From Maylandia zebra (taxonomy: Eukaryota; Chordata; Actinopteri; Cichliformes; Cichlidae), in NCBI RefSeq assembly GCF_041146795.1, contig NC_135188.1:3643919-3707918 (forward strand): a stretch of DNA of 64,000 nt. The letters are read 5' to 3'. The notes under the pieces were generated by a model. The model was not told the origin of the DNA, did no database searches, and worked only from the letters and a program-made list of their open reading frames with translations. The position numbers and the translations under genes are program-made. Of this stretch, positions 32,161-46,976 are shown piece after piece; the first letter of the stretch is position 1; every line of letters starts with the position of its first letter.

Positions 32161-35100
32161 AAGCATGTGCATGTATGGATCTGTGTTTATATCGGCGGCT
32201 GTGTGGGTGAATGTGTGTGTGTGTAGCTTAGTAGCGCAGTCTGCTTCTCAACAGGCTCTGGGCCTGTTGACAGCTCCACCGCTCCCTGTCAACCACAAGA
32301 ACAGCTCTATGTGTGAGTGAAGAGTAGCAGTAGGAACATTGCCCAGAAAGAAGTCTGGGGTTTGTGTGTGTGTGCATCTATGTGTGCGTACCTGTATCAG
32401 TGTCTATGCATGTCTGAGTCTGTGTGTTTATCTGAGCCAGGTTGTTATTATGGAGACAGATCTTGAAAATGCCCTCCTACTTCTCATCCTCCACTGCTCT
32501 CGTTCCACAAACCATTAATTTTAGGCATTTGAAATATGGCCTTTAAGGCAATAAATTATGTCTGTGTTGTATCAATACAGAGCCATCAGTCAGACCTAAT
32601 CATCTCCCTCTGTAGCATTCCTGTGACTCTTCACTTCAATTGCTTTCCATCAACACCTTTTCTTTTTGTGTTTCTTTTTCCTTTCTTCTTCCACCTTGTG
32701 CACTGGTGCACCCTCCTTCTTTCAGTGTCTCATGTTTAGATGAATGGGTATGTATATCTGCACCGATACATGAACTTGAGTTTGGGGGGGTTGAATTTGA
32801 TGGGCCAAGTGTTACAGAAGCGCACACTGATTTTGAAAATATACAGAGCTGGAAACCAAAGGATATGTCGGGGTGGGAAAAAAGATGCCGAAAAGAACAG
32901 ATGATAGAAAGAAAGCATGAAATGTCATATTGCGTTACCGCTTTCGCATCATTCAGCCCCTCCCTACCCCCAACCTTGCACTGGTTCTGAACTCATAGCT
33001 GAAGTCCAGTTTTATCAGTCACAGGGATCAAAGAGCTTTTTTCTGGAATCACACAGTTCTCAACGTAGCTGAGTCAAGATGTTATCGTTCTGAGCCTGTT
33101 TCGTTGTCTCCCAAAGGAACCCAAACTGCAGATCCGGCCACTGAATTGTTTTTATACTTTCAAACACATGTTCAAACCACATGTCTGTCCAAAGCACCCA
33201 GGTACACACTATGTAGTATTTTGGACACCTAGCTTCACAGATGTGGGTAAACAAAGCTCAAGACAGTCTATGACTAAGACTACCCCCTCAAACACAGCAG
33301 CTGGCGTACAGTACGACCACAGAGAGAGATGTGCAAGAGACCAAATAAACCTTGGATAAATACAGGATAAACACACAGCGTTTCATTGACACCAAACTAA
33401 ACTCCCTGCCAAAGGCTGACTCAGGCATAAGGCCAGGCTTTGCTTTCTGTAGTCAGTGTAAAATCACAGAAACTAGGGAAAGCTGTGTGTGGAAAAACAA
33501 CACGATCAGACAGCGGCTGAACCAATGCTTCCTGTTCTCTATTGATCTTAAAGCATAATTTATTTTTTAACCTTTCATGCCACAAATTTACTATACGTGC
33601 GGCAATAAAGCATCTTCGGACAATACGATAATCTTCAAAAGACCTTATTAGTGCAGATGACCATCTTCAAAAGACGGTCAAGTTCAAACCCAGATTTCTG
33701 TCGACTTAGAGAAGAGCTCATCTGATCCCTGCACACCAGTGCAGACCAGAGGCTTTGATTTAATGATATCATAACACATGCTGTTTGTGCTCCCCAGTCA
33801 ATGAAAAATTCCTTATATGGCGTTGGTGGCCTTCTTTGAACCCTGCTTGAATAAACCCCAAACAGGACACCGACAATGAACAACAACAGTATAATAGAGA
33901 TTAACACTGGCAAAATATATATTGTATTACCATAATATTGTGATATTAATGGCATCCATTGTCCAGCTCTGAGATTTGGAGCAGAACCAGTATGTATGCT
34001 TAAATGACAAGAAGGGAAACATCATTATTTGTCCATACTTTATTTTTTTTTACCATTCAAATAGCCAAAAGACAGATCTTCTTAACAGCAGGACGAGCCT
34101 TTTCACTCCTCCAACTCTTCAGCTTTGGCTTTCAGGGGTAAATGGGGGAGAAGAGGGAAGATAGCAGGGGGTGCTCCAGATATGGGTAATACAATTACTA
34201 ACAATGCCAGTGATCAGTGGGAGAGAGTGCAGTGCATCATGGGGTGACTTTGCCAGCCAAGCCTTTGATGTAAGAGAATTATAGGCTCTAGAAAACAAAC
34301 ACAAGATATGGCTCTCTGTGAAAGCGTCAGTATGTGTGCACATATACAAAATGACCACAAAAAAAAAAATACAAATTATGATCAAAACTGCTGCTTTACC
34401 AAAATCTCAGCATAGAAACCATTTCCACAATGACCTTAGAAGTACATTGTTGCTAATAAGATGAGTCTCCTTCATCATTAAATGGAAAGTGATCAACAGC
34501 TGGCACGCATATTAAGGGAAATTTCAACATGAAGCATATTAGTAAGGTGTGTGGTCACCGCACGCTGTCAAAACAGCTCTAGTTTGTGGAAATGTACCAA
34601 AAGCATCAACTCCATTCATCCAAAAATACTCCCTTATTAGGCGTCTTGATGATGATGGCGGAGAGCGTCCGCCGGTCCCAAAATCACCCATATGATGATT
34701 CAAATCATTTTCAGACAATCAAACAATTCAGTGACCCCAAGTAGAAATTGGAATTATTGTACATTTGCTTTGTTTTCCCACTCTTTCAGTCAGGCTTTTT
34801 CCTTTGAAGAAGCAGTTCAACATTTTTGGAAATGTACTAATCTGCCTGCTCGTTGAGAGCTTGATGAGGAGACGACTGTAACTCACATGTCTGCACAGTG
34901 AATGTGAAGCGAGAGCCAGCAACCACTTAACACAAATAACTGGAAACAGGGTGGCTGTGTGCTTTCATTCATTCATTCAGCATCTCAAGAAACTGTGAAA
35001 GTGTGAATTTTCTTTCCATGACTTAATTGTAACTATTATACAGCATGACAAAAGAACCTAAAAGGTATATTTTGAAATATTAATACATCCTAAATGCAAA

Positions 35101-38100
35101 TCTTGATCTCATTTAACTAAACTGAACTATTTCTCTCCGACTCAGACTCATGTCTCTTCTTCTTTACTTCCCCCCAAAATAATGACAGATGTTTAAAAAA
35201 AAATCTATATGAGACAATACTCCTGAAAAAACAACCCTTGCCATGACCTCTGTCATTGTATCTCTTCCTCTCATCTTTCCCCTTCTGCTTTTGCTCATTC
35301 TGGATGAAGATAGACGTGTGGCCGTCAATTGCATGTGTTGACCTGCAACAAGAGACATCACTGCAACTACTAGGAAAAACTATTTAACCCAAATGTGCTG
35401 TCACCAAACAAATCAGTGTCTGCATGACCCACCAATGGCAGCAGAAATTCTTGGAGACTAACCAAAAATAGCCGTTACACGTTAGACTTGGTTGAACTCC
35501 TTTCCTCCTTTTTATCTCTGCTTTACTCATCTAGGGTAAACAGATACATTTTGGGCCCACTCCTTGGATTCTTTGATATATTTCACCACATAAAATTGTC
35601 CTTCTTCTCTACCACCTCCTAACCTTTACATTTTACCCCCCGTTTTTCCCAGGACATCCGGAAAAGGGAACCACAATAACCTTTCACCAGAGACTCTGTC
35701 AATATTATTACTCGACGTCTTCAAAGGAGGACAGAGGATATTAGACCCTGAGCAAGAAATGGGTGGAGGTAGTGAAGGGAATGCGTGTTTAGTCCAGCTG
35801 AGACACCAGAAAGAGACAGAAAGAGGGAGTGTCCAGTGGGGCCTTCGAGCTTGACAGTCAGACTCTGAGGTATGGAAGCCTGAAGCTATAAGCCACTCCT
35901 TCAGATTTATCATACTCAGTTTCTTTGAAGCGCAATTTTTATGCCCTCATGGTACCCATCCCACCTTGTTCTTCTTACTTTTGTCCACAATGTGCACATG
36001 CTTAATTCTTCTTCACACCACTAGGGGTCCCTGTGTACATAATAAACAAAATAGTTTGCATGCATTTCCAGCCTCAGTTACAGTTACACATCTCTGTACA
36101 GTTCACTGGATATAAATGGATGTTCTCTTTTCATGTGGTGTAGAGCACCGGTGGTGTTTATGAAGGAAATAATACTTCTTGCATTACATAACAAAAGACA
36201 AGTAATGACTCTGAGGCAAAGGTGCAGAGTTAAAATTGGGGTTTTGTGCCAGGACTTCTGCACAATATCAGACATGTGGACGGCCACAAGGACAAGCAGA
36301 CAGCAGATCTTTTGAACTGAAGGGCTACAGACATTAACAGGGTGCCTTCAATCTCATATTTACTCTTTCCCTATCTGTATGCTTTCTTCTGGATGTAATT
36401 GACATATTAAAGAAAAATATGCAAAGCCAGTAAAAGTGTGGACAGGCCTATTGGCAGGATTCAGCTGCAGACTTGTTTAACATGTCAAAAATACTTTTGC
36501 AGCCGAGTCAACTCTCTTTCTCTCCCTTTCCTGCCTCCTTCTCTCTCCAACACCTCCCCAGATGTGTGCTCTATAAGTGGACGTTGCCGCGATCTGCTAA
36601 CAGAACATTAACTTTAAAGTCTTCTTTCGTCCCCAGCTATATACGTGCACCATGCTGTAAGTGCTGGCCCCAGTCCAGGAATATCCTGCAGCCAGCCGCT
36701 CATAAGCCCTCTTCTAACCAGCCAAGAATGTGGAAAGCTCCTTCAAAGAGAAGCCTTCTACGAGGCGTGGTTAAAGCATGTACCTGGGTCTACAGGTGGC
36801 CACATTAGACTAGATGAAACCGTTAACTGAAGTCCCACACCTGTCTCAGAGCAAGAGCCACAAAAGGGAGAAACCGAGTAGTGAGGATGCAGAGATTAGA
36901 TCTGTTTAGCATGGTTTTCTTGAGTTGTTCCTTCTGTTTCAAGTATGTGAAAATATGAGGTGGCATTCAAGTGGACCATTGTGCAAATCCATAAAGCAAA
37001 AACATGCTAACTTTTCTACCTGTCAGACTCTCAAATCTTGATAAATGACTCCCAACGAAAGTAGTCAGAGTCAAGAGTCAAAGAGCAGAAGTGTCACAGT
37101 TTTACAACGTGAAACTTGGTTAAAAGACAACTTGATCAAAGGCACTCAACACAAACAGCCAATCTGAATGGAAAATACAATAAGGGTGCAGACGGACCGA
37201 GCTGCCCAGTAACAGAAGTGAACATGGAGTGGTGAGAAGAGGAGTGGAGAGGAGGGGAGAACATGAAAGAGGACAAAGAGCTGCTTGTCTGAGGTCTGTC
37301 TGCCCAGCCTGCCGGGAGGGGCTCGGTGCCACTTGTTTGAGGGGTCCCCATGATAAATTTCCACTACTTGACTCTGTCACGCTGTCTGCCACTTGGACAA
37401 TAACTGAGGTCACAGTAGAGTAGTGGAGCGTTGACATCGGTGCCTGCACAGAGGGGCCACTATCTCTCAACACATGCGCTGATTTCAGAATGCCTGCTCC
37501 TCATCATGACTAATACATCTTAAGAAGAGTGGTGGAATGAAGATAAATAAAAGACTTCTCACAGTTGTCTTTTCTTAGACCTGTTTATTTGCATCCATTA
37601 ATCATGCATATAAGGTCCAAGATTATCCATACAGTTCAAATGCAGCCTATTGCTGCAGGCATGTCAAACAGAGAAGGACAGAGATGAATGGGATCCTACT
37701 GGTGAGGAAGCACATGACAGCATTTGAAATAGTGTTCATTTACATCTTTGAAATGACTCTGCCGAAAACCAAACCAAACAAACCTCTGGACTGCTAGTAC
37801 TGTGAGCCCTCTGGGCTCTTGGTTAGTGGTGACAGCCCCCCTCATAATAATGAGGTACATATACCCAATCATAGCGCATGGCTGTGGTATATAAACCACT
37901 ATAGCAAATATTTCATTTAAGATCATTGGGATCAATTTAAAAAAACGAGTTCCTGAGTTCGGGTTATTAGAAAAATATCAGGAACATCGAAATGGAAGCT
38001 AAATTAACTTAATAAGCAGCTAATGAGAAGATTAATTCCAATCTGCACTGTTTTGGGGGTCTGCGTGGCTAGAGCTGCTTCACTCGCGGAAACCTGTCAT

Positions 38101-38531
38101 TTCTCTATGAACCTGTGCTCCCTCCTCTTAAAAGAACCTGGGCTGTGTGTATTATGGGTGGGGTGGGGTACTCACTCAGACCGTCCCACCTCCCTCTTTC
38201 CCAGTCAAGACGCTCCAAGTTCGTGGAGCGCAAACTCTCCAAAGAGTTTATAGCTCCTGCTTCAGGACTGCACCGGGTTGGAAGGAGCCAAGAAAAATTT
38301 AGAGCAGAAACAGATACTTTCACAAGTGGAGTGCGTCGGGAATGGCGAAGAGGCGGAATGGTCCTCTCGCCGACCTGCACATGTGAGCCCAGAGGCCACC
38401 GGTAACTTTTTTTTTTTTGTACTTCAAAGGAGACGGGAAACCGGGCAATAACAGAGAAGACAGAGTGGGGAGAAAAGAGAGAAAAGTCCGCTTTGAGCTG
38501 ACTCCTACAAGTGTCCAATAACATCGACGGG

Positions 38532-39084
38532 ATGGTCGTTCTGCCTGGAATCAGCTGGGTCTTCCTGAGCGCGCTGCTGCACGCTGTGGCACCCTGGGGC
38601 GCAGACCGACCGGGCAGACCGAGACAGTGCGACGCTCCAAAGTCGGTGAGTCGTGTTGGGAGGGCTTTCTTAAGTCAGTGACTCTCCGTGTGCACCGGGA
38701 TGGACGCGTATTTGAAAGTTAATAATAATCTAGGCTACTCCAAGCAAAGATTTGGCCCCGACAAGGTCGTTATTTAGCCCACATAACTGAATGGTGCTAA
38801 TAACAACCCTACGGCTTTGTGACACTTGTTGTCTGTTCATCCTAAACACCCCTTTCTCTCTAATAACTTCTTTTTGAATTATATGGCGAAACTCCACTGA
38901 AGCATTGGGTCACTTTGGAGGGAGATTCTACGACGGGGGGCGCAGAGTCTAGTTTGTCATTAGGCTGTTTTTCTGACTTAGACACTTGTCTATAACAAGC
39001 GCAAAGGCTGATATGACTTTAAAGAAAACAGCCTACAATTTCTTATTACTTATGCTTAAATTTATAGTAACAATAACTTAAAGT

Positions 39085-39129
<45 letters not shown>

Positions 39130-41757
39130 TGCGTTATGTTTATGTAAATGTTCAGGTATATATGAAAGACCCTTATACTGCAGTAAAACTGTGGAGTGGG
39201 GACTTAACGTGAAGGAGACTGCCAAGAGAAACTGTTACCGTTTGCCAACTTTATGGCTGTTTATGTGACAAACGCAAGTGGGAACACCCACGGGTGACTT
39301 ACTTCATTTGGGAAAGTTTCATTGACCTTTCAGAAGTGATCGTGTTTCAGTACTGTGGCGGCTTATTAAAACACTTATCGGGCATATTGGTAAAATTATG
39401 GACGTGGCTTGAACTCGCAGACCGTGAGGAAGTGCCGGAGTGCAGCCCGGACATATTCCAGCTCGGTTAATGTGCTTGCCCAGCCGGCTGTCTGACTTCC
39501 ACTTCTTGCATTTTCGACATAAAGAGCGGGGGGAAAGTTAATGGCCATCGTGACTTCAAGAATCATATCCAACACTCTTTTCTGTTGGAAAAAAAATACA
39601 GCACATGAAAACTGCCCAAGAGCCCAGAAACAGTCCAAAACAAAAACAAAACGCTTGGCACTTGAGTGTGCAGAAGATATTATTAAGGAGTTGTTTACAG
39701 ATCACAGACTTTGTTGTATTAGGTTGTCCTATAATAGTACTGTTGTCAGATATGGCTGAAGGCTTGCTCCATGTGATTTCTAATGCATCAGTACAGTGGT
39801 CTCTGTTTTCTGTTAAGAGTAATTACCCCCATAAAAAGGAACCCCGTGCGTCAAGGCTCGCCAGAAAAGTCAAAGCTGCCTTAGTAGAGAGGCTCTCGCC
39901 TCTTTTCAGGTCTTACACGAACACCGTCTCACTTTCCACGTCAAAACGTCTTCGTTTACGGTTAGGCCCAAGTACACGTCGTTAACGGTGGACGTGCAAA
40001 ATGCTTTATTAGTTTCCGCCCTTCCAAAATATGATATTAATCCCTTCCAAACCTTTCCCGTTACTCTTCGCAGACGAGTGGCCTTGGCCAGAGTGAAAAT
40101 GAGGTTAGAAACACAGAAACAAACGCAGTGTGTCTGCAAAAAATTTTGCCCTGAAATCAAATATGTTCATTTTGATTTATTTTGTCTAGCACAAGTTGGT
40201 GCCAGTAATTACGGTATGTAAATTGCAATTAATTATGATGATTATAGAAACATACCACAAGAGCACCGCTATTTGAAAAGTTGAAATGACAAAGGCAGCA
40301 TTGGCAGTATGCAGTGGAGCACAGCTGAAGAAAATCTTGATTAAATTTTAGAAATAAACATTTTCTAAGAAAAACTTTATTTTACAGTAATGGGTTTCAT
40401 CCCTCAAATGCCTGATTGCACTGTGTCTCAGCGGCCAGAAGTTTGATATTGTTTATAAAAGCTATTTTTTGTCATATTTAAATAATGCCAACATCAAAGT
40501 CATAGCACATGCAAAGCACATTTGCAGAGCAGCTAATAAGAAACATGTTTTAAATGCAGTAGAGCCTTATATTCATTTAGAACGACTGTGATTATTTAAT
40601 TTCAATTTTGACATTTCTTTCTATTAAAGACAACCACAACAGTAAAAAGCTGTAACACAAACTTTGGAGACAAAATCAGTGCTGTACTTGAGACTGTCAG
40701 CATTTCGTCCTCATGCCCGATGTCAAAAAAAGAAAGTAAAATCCCAAATATAAGTATCATAGTGAGGTCAGAATTGAGTGCAGGTTTCTTTCATGGTTTT
40801 TATGAGCTCCAGTGTAGTATATTTGCACCACAGCCCTGAAAATGCTTCCCAGGCCTAAAGAGGCTTTGGCAACCGAGGTATGCACCTCAACAATACACGG
40901 GGGTCTGTTTACAGCCCAGAAGGCCCCTCTATAAACTCCCTGACTGCAAGTGCTCGCAGCACAGCCCCAGGCTGACTAGACTTCATACTTCCTGCGGTGT
41001 AATTTTAAAATAGTATTTCAAATTTTTAACTTGTTGACCTGAGCCCATGAGCCAGTAAACCACAACAGAGGAAAAATCTGTCACTTTCAGTTTTAATGCG
41101 AGCTCTAACATGATGGTTTTGGTGTTTTTGTTTCTGTTTACTGTTAAAATCGTTTTCCTCTTCTTCTTTTTTGTGTGTTTTTTATAGCAAAGTGACATGA
41201 ACTCTTTCCTTTGGAGAGTAAAGCGGGCACCTCCTCACCCACCTTCTTACTTATTTGGTACCATCCACGTGCCCTACACCCGAGTCTGGGACTTCATTCC
41301 CAACAGCTCCAAGCAGGCTTTCCATGACAGCAATAATGTTTACTTTGAGCTGGACCTGACTGATCCCCTGACCATCTCCAAACTGACCAGCTGCCAGTTA
41401 CTGCCCCACGGAGAAAACCTGCAGACCCTGCTACCTCGAGATCTGTACCGCCGACTCAAACGCCATCTTGATTACGTCAAACACATGATGCCTTATTGGA
41501 TGACAGCTGACCAGCGAGGCCGAGGCCTGTATGCTGACTACCTGTTCAATGCTATTGCAGGGAACTGGGAGAGGAAGAGGCCTGTGTGGGTAATGCTGAT
41601 GGTAAACTCACTCACAGAATGGGACGTCCGGTCCAGGGGGACACCAGTGCTCGACCTGTTTCTAGCTCAAGAGGCAGAGCGAATGGGAAAGACTACAGGG
41701 GCAGTTGAGCAAGTGGAGGAGCAGTGTCATCCCCTCAATGGACTCAACTTCTCTCAG
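38532..41757 (+). CDS. trabd2a: TIKI-family Wnt-inactivating metalloprotease, first two coding exons (partial)
   Basis: Exons 38532-38645 and 41188-41757, both phase 0, give 228 residues ending in NGLNFSQ before a GTAAGA donor. Residues 1 to about 23 form a hydrophobic signal peptide. After a short basic linker with one Cys (33), the TIKI catalytic domain begins at QSDMNSFLW. It contains the GxxH metal-binding motif GTIH (62-65) in [10 protein letters not shown] and a conserved Glu in YFELDL (92). TIKI proteins are membrane-anchored metalloproteases that clip N-terminal residues from Wnt ligands, which then oxidise and lose receptor binding. Family members are about 500-570 aa; the second half with the FGAGH-type motif is not in this window. 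LPRD, LTSCQ and [11 protein letters not shown] lean to TIKI1 (trabd2a) rather than TIKI2, from memory only. The family call is firm, the paralogue is not. Confidence 0.85.
38646..41187 (+). other. trabd2a: TIKI gene intron 1
   Basis: This 2.5 kb intron has GTGAGT donor and TTTTTTATAG acceptor. Besides the ATA/AAT run at 39087-39122 I see no exon or recognised transposon in it. Confidence 0.75.
39087..39122 (+). repeat. (AAT)n microsatellite
   Basis: A run of about 12 TAA/AAT units in TIKI intron 1. Confidence 0.9.
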
Positions 41758-44700
41758 GTAAGAGGATGAAATGACTGTCTTTGCCTTTATTTTTCCTGTG
41801 TGTACACAGCCAGAATAGCCGAAGAAATGACAAGAACAATTTGGTGAAGTTGGAGCATCGTTTATCCTCCTGAATACATGAAAATATATACACATATACT
41901 GCATGCAACTAAGAATGTGGGAGAAGACAACATAAGGAGAAAGAAGTGATTAAAACATGTCTGCTGTAGACAGCTTTATGGTTATGAACGTCCCTCCACC
42001 TCACTACACAAACATATTTAACTGCTGAATCTGGAAAAAGGGTGTGAGAGAGTACACAATAACACACTGAAGAAGGTGAGAAGAGAGGAGCGCTCTCTCT
42101 CATTTATTAATGCAGACTGTGTGTCAAGCTCTCTGCAGTAATCCTAAACTCATACTGCAATTTGAGAGGAGTGTAATTACCAAATTACTTGATCAGCAAA
42201 ACACAGGGTGCATATGCATTTTTAATTGATTGTATCATGTAAAAAGCAATGGAAATATGTTTCTATTTAAAGAATTAGTCAGCAGCTTACTTAAAATAGA
42301 GGCTGTAAAACATTTTTCAGGGCATGTGAGTTCCCAGACAAAACTCTATTGAGCCTCAAAAGAAGGAGTAAGATGATCTAATAGTTTTTATTCCCTAATG
42401 CAGCCTTTTGACAAAATTTGAAATGAGAAATCTGCATGTGTGTTCACAAAGTATTCATAATCAAACACGTTTGCGTGGACTGCCTACACACAAAGGCACG
42501 CTCTACATGTAAAAGGTTCATACATCCATGTTGACTGAGTAATGCAAGAGAATCTGTGAGGGCCTGAACCTCCATGCGAGAGGACGGAGGGCTCGGGAGC
42601 TAATTTGAGACGCAGCGGGCTTCCTGCCTCTCCTCTTTCATCAGCACCTCCTAACTACGCTGTCAAAGTCGCGTTGCATGCCCTGCACATGCCTGAGAGC
42701 TTTACTAACCCTAGAAATAAGCTAGGGCAGGCACACTATGTTTCTCGGGAGAATATTGCCACTGCCTTTGGGAGTTTTTTTCAGTGTTTATGTCTATTAT
42801 GTGCCGTACAGGTGTCGTTTTCTTATTACCTTAAGGGTAATAATATGTTTCCTGTTTTTAGTGTATTTAATGTTGATCTGCATTTAGTGCGACAGTCACT
42901 GCCCCTAAAAACAACACTGCTTAAATTACACCCAAACATGGTTGAGAAGCAGCACACGTCCAGTTTTAGAAAATAGCGTTTATGTTTCTAAAGAACCTTG
43001 ACTTGACTTTAATCTTTGAGATGTGTTTTTGCATGAAAAGGCTTTAAACAAAATCATATGACGATCTTTCAAATTCAGATAAGCACATTAAATAGAACTT
43101 TTATCACAAATAATTTGAATTTCACCCAACCTGTACATAGGCACCACCGACTCCAGAGCTTCCAACCCCCTTTGCTTCCAGACATGTATGAGAACTGAAC
43201 TGAAACTGACATGGAAACCATTATTCTCAATTATAATAATTTGTGATTTAATCTGAACACTATGGTTGATTGGATCCCTCTACGCTTGACTATAACAGCG
43301 ATGAGGTCAGAAGGATGGATACACCAAAAGTTGAACAGAAAATGCGTGGGTGGGAATCAGGGGAAAGAGAAGTGAAACACCAGAGAGAGAAAGTCAGAGA
43401 TACATTGACTAAGGAGGAAGAAACAGGGGAAAGACGGCGGAGGAGCTGCATGGAGAGTGACCGGCATCTTGTTGCTGCTAATGCTAATCTGAAACATAAG
43501 CAAAGGGAGAGCTAAAATGGGAGTTACTCTAAACCTGGCTGGCTCACAGATAATTTGGTCCCAATAAAAAGTACATTTTTAACACCATCCCATAACTCTG
43601 ACTTTACAGAGAGGCTCTTAAAAACGTGATCACTGATCATTTATCACCTATCACACTGTAGGTATCTCAGTGGAGGGCCCGGTCCCACTGTTACAGTACC
43701 AGTACAGTGGACTCCTGGGAGATGGGTGGTCTCGAAGCACTGCTTTGTGACTCATGAATTTAGAGGAAGCAGTTTTTGGCTGAAAAGTGGTACGGCAAAT
43801 ATATCATCCTCTCTGGAATAGGAGGAGGAGGCATGTTTAAAGCAGTAATCTTCTGTTTAGTGGTGGTGTTTGTGGTAGCGTGGGAGGGTCAGAGAGATAT
43901 CAAGTATAGCAGAACCCTCTTTAGACAATTGTGGTCTAACAAGAGTGCAGTTTGTCTGAGACCTCTCTCTGGTCTTTTTAGATGACAGAGAGGTGTGGAT
44001 GTCTCTGTGAGAGGCAGTTTAAGGCTGTGGAAACAAAGGCAGGCAGGGTGCATGGTTCTTCTCCAGTCCTTTGAAGGCCGATGTAGGTTGACAGCTGGGC
44101 GGTACCAAGTGCTTTCAGCGCAGATTGGAAAAGGCTGGAGACAGTGCAGTCAGCAGAGAGAGTGTACACTCCATAACCAACACTCTTTGTATGTCTTTTG
44201 TTCCCTCAAGGGTAGATACATATATTACATAATGACTTATCAAGTAAATGCCACTATCACCATAATAATAGCAACTGTACCATGTGTTATTAATGCACAA
44301 CATCAAACTCCACTGGCTTATTTGCACCTAGAGTCTGTTCATTTTTGGAGTTGGGACATGGAAGAAAAATTGATTTAGTCCAACACTTCTTTTGGGAAAT
44401 TTGGTGGTGGCGCTGGCCTGTGATAAGCAACAATATTTACTTTGCCTGGGTCACTTGGCAGCTGAGACCACTGGACCACGTCAAAGGGAAATTGCATCGT
44501 ATCGGTGGCGCCTTTCTCCTGGGCGGGGGTCATGGGTCATGGTGGGAGGTGGTAGCGGAGCCACAAGCAGCAGAGCGGTAAGGAGACTGGCAGTCTGCTG
44601 AGGTCAGCCTGGGCACTGCTGAGCAGGCAGACAGAGACCAGTCTGATGGAGTCCCTTGTTCAACCTCTGACCATTAGTTTCCATCAGCTCAAGCTACTTG

Positions 44701-46888
44701 CGCAAATAGAGAGCGAGAGATAGATGACCGGTGACAGATTCGAGTGCCGTCACCTTAGGCTTGAAAGGAGATTGGGTAATGTTATTACGAGACGGGAGGG
44801 TGGTTGGTGAATCCAGTTTCCTCTGAGTAAGAAGGCGTTCTCCTCCCGATTAGGAGGCGCCCTGTTTACAGATGCAGTGACAGTCTGATGTGTCTATTTC
44901 AATCAGTGCAGCTCCTGTGGCATTCCTCTGCTAGAGCAGACATCAGCCTGAGGCTTTCTGCTGTGCTGACGCTGCAGCCTCACACATGCTGTGGTCACAG
45001 TGGGGCACTTTCAGGCCTGGGGAGATGGCCAAAGTATCACAACAATGTATTTCTTTATGGTAAAATAATGTGCAAAGTGATGACATTAAGATTTTCCAAC
45101 ATGTGCTTGCAAACATATAATAAAAAATACACGATAGCAACCGCTGAGTTTACACACAGCGACCATAAAGTGAAACTTTTGTCTGTCTGGGAAAAAAAGA
45201 CATTCCTTTTAACAGTGTTTAGACTTTTCCCATAAGTCACTACTACTTTATATGATATTAAATATGATTTGTGTTTGGTTTTCCAATTCAGACTGATACA
45301 AATCAGCAATTTTGAAGATGATTTAAAAGCAGTGAAATGGTAAAAATAAAATACAGCCTTTCGACGGCGAATGACTTTTTCTGTGGGGATACTGAGGTTT
45401 TTGGCTGTGCGTGGCACTTAGATGATGAGCATTTATAGGCGGTGAATGTAATATTGAGAACCCAGGGTAATGAATGGCTCCAAAAGCTGGGCGAGGTTTA
45501 CAGAAATGAAATCAAAATAAGATTCTCATGCGTCATATTAAATGATGAATGATACTTTGATTTGTGTTCCTTGGACCGTGTTCACCTAAACAGCACATCT
45601 TTAAAGGGTGGAATTAAGCAACCAACCTTAGCCATATCCAAATATTTACATTGTAAGTTTGGGTTTAAAGAAATTGTGTTGGCCACAGAGGATGACTGTC
45701 TGCACTATACTCTAACTTCCTCTGACCTCCTCACTCTATTTGGGTCTCTGTTGCCTTCTTCTTCATTCCGTATCCTTTTCTCTGACATGTCCCGAGGCTC
45801 TGGTTGTCCCGCTTCTCACCTATTGCTCATCCGCACACACAAATCCAAACGCATAGGCTGAGTGGAAAAAGGAGAGAAGGAGGAGGAGGAAAAGCAGAGA
45901 TGGAGATTGTCTTTAAAGCATGCTGGTGACGTGCATTCCCTCTTTAAGCGTGACATCTGAGGGTGGTTTACATTGAAGCTATAATTACCTGCGCGAATCT
46001 GTTGAAAAACTGCAAGGCAACACATATCAGGTTGATCATCTGGTCCTGTCGGCAGGCAGAAGGCAGTCCCTCTGCTGCACTAATGACTTAATAGGCCCCT
46101 AAATGACCAAATCGCCCACTGCCATCTAGAAGCACTTAGACAATTATGTACAGGCCAGAACTCTGTAGGCTGAGGGAGGTACAGAAGCAGGATGTGGACA
46201 ATGTGAAAACAGGAGCGGCGTGCTTGACAACAGAATAGATCACAGTTCTTGTACGTGGTTCGTATTTTTACAGTCATTTTGCGAGACAAAATGTTTCTTC
46301 TGTGGTGTTCAATAGCAGGCTGCAATCAAGAAGTAATGGGAGAATATTACTACAAAAATCAATCCACTGAACTTAAGTGCCGCAATTTCAGTGTTTCTTT
46401 TAAGTTGAGAAAGTTAAGCAAACTCTCGTTACTAAATAAATAAGAATACCCCAAAGCGCATGTGTTTCCAGGTTTGATTTTTTTCCTTGGATCTGTAAAA
46501 CTTGGACTTATGAACAAGATTCATTAATCAACAGTGTACTGTTAACTTCAGTCTAACCAAAAAAACCTGTAAACCCATGTGCTCGTCTATTAACTCGGTG
46601 CAGTATCTCTATTCGTTGCTTCCAACAGAGTTCACGTCCCTTCTCCCTCTGAGTACCTGAGAGACCTGAGGTAATGATTCCACCACATTGTCGCTAAGCC
46701 GAGGCAGTGAGTTAAGCACGGCAGGTTGAAGCGCTCTTCCATACTTTTGAATTTATTTTGCCAAAAGCCTTCCCTCCTTCCTTCGCCCACATTCTCCCTT
46801 TGGTGGAGAAATGAGGGTTTCTGTCAGGGTAAATTGTAGAGACCTCTTGTCATACTGTGAATTCATCTAAACTCCACACTCTTCTTGA

Positions 46889-46889
<1 letters not shown>

Positions 46890-46974
<85 letters not shown>
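46890..46974 (+). repeat. (AC)n microsatellite, about 42 units
   Basis: An uninterrupted CA/AC run of about 85 bp. Confidence 0.97.

Positions 46975-46976
<2 letters not shown>

Larger units (their letters stand above)
29881..38531. other. Gene-poor spacer, second part, up to the TIKI start codon
   Basis: No exon set, RNA gene or recognised transposon was found apart from the hairpin at 30624 and the diverged repeats at 31991. Stretches rich in TG occur around 31970-32430. The last 400 bp (from about 38130) becomes more GC-rich and is the probable promoter and 5' UTR of the TIKI gene. A TTTATAG at about 38246 is only a weak TATA candidate. Confidence 0.4.

Noticed and set aside
43270-43515. 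81-codon basic/acidic frame (plus strand)
   Set aside because: It comes from purine-rich GA-biased DNA that yields Glu/Arg/Lys-rich chance frames, with no domain or splice context.
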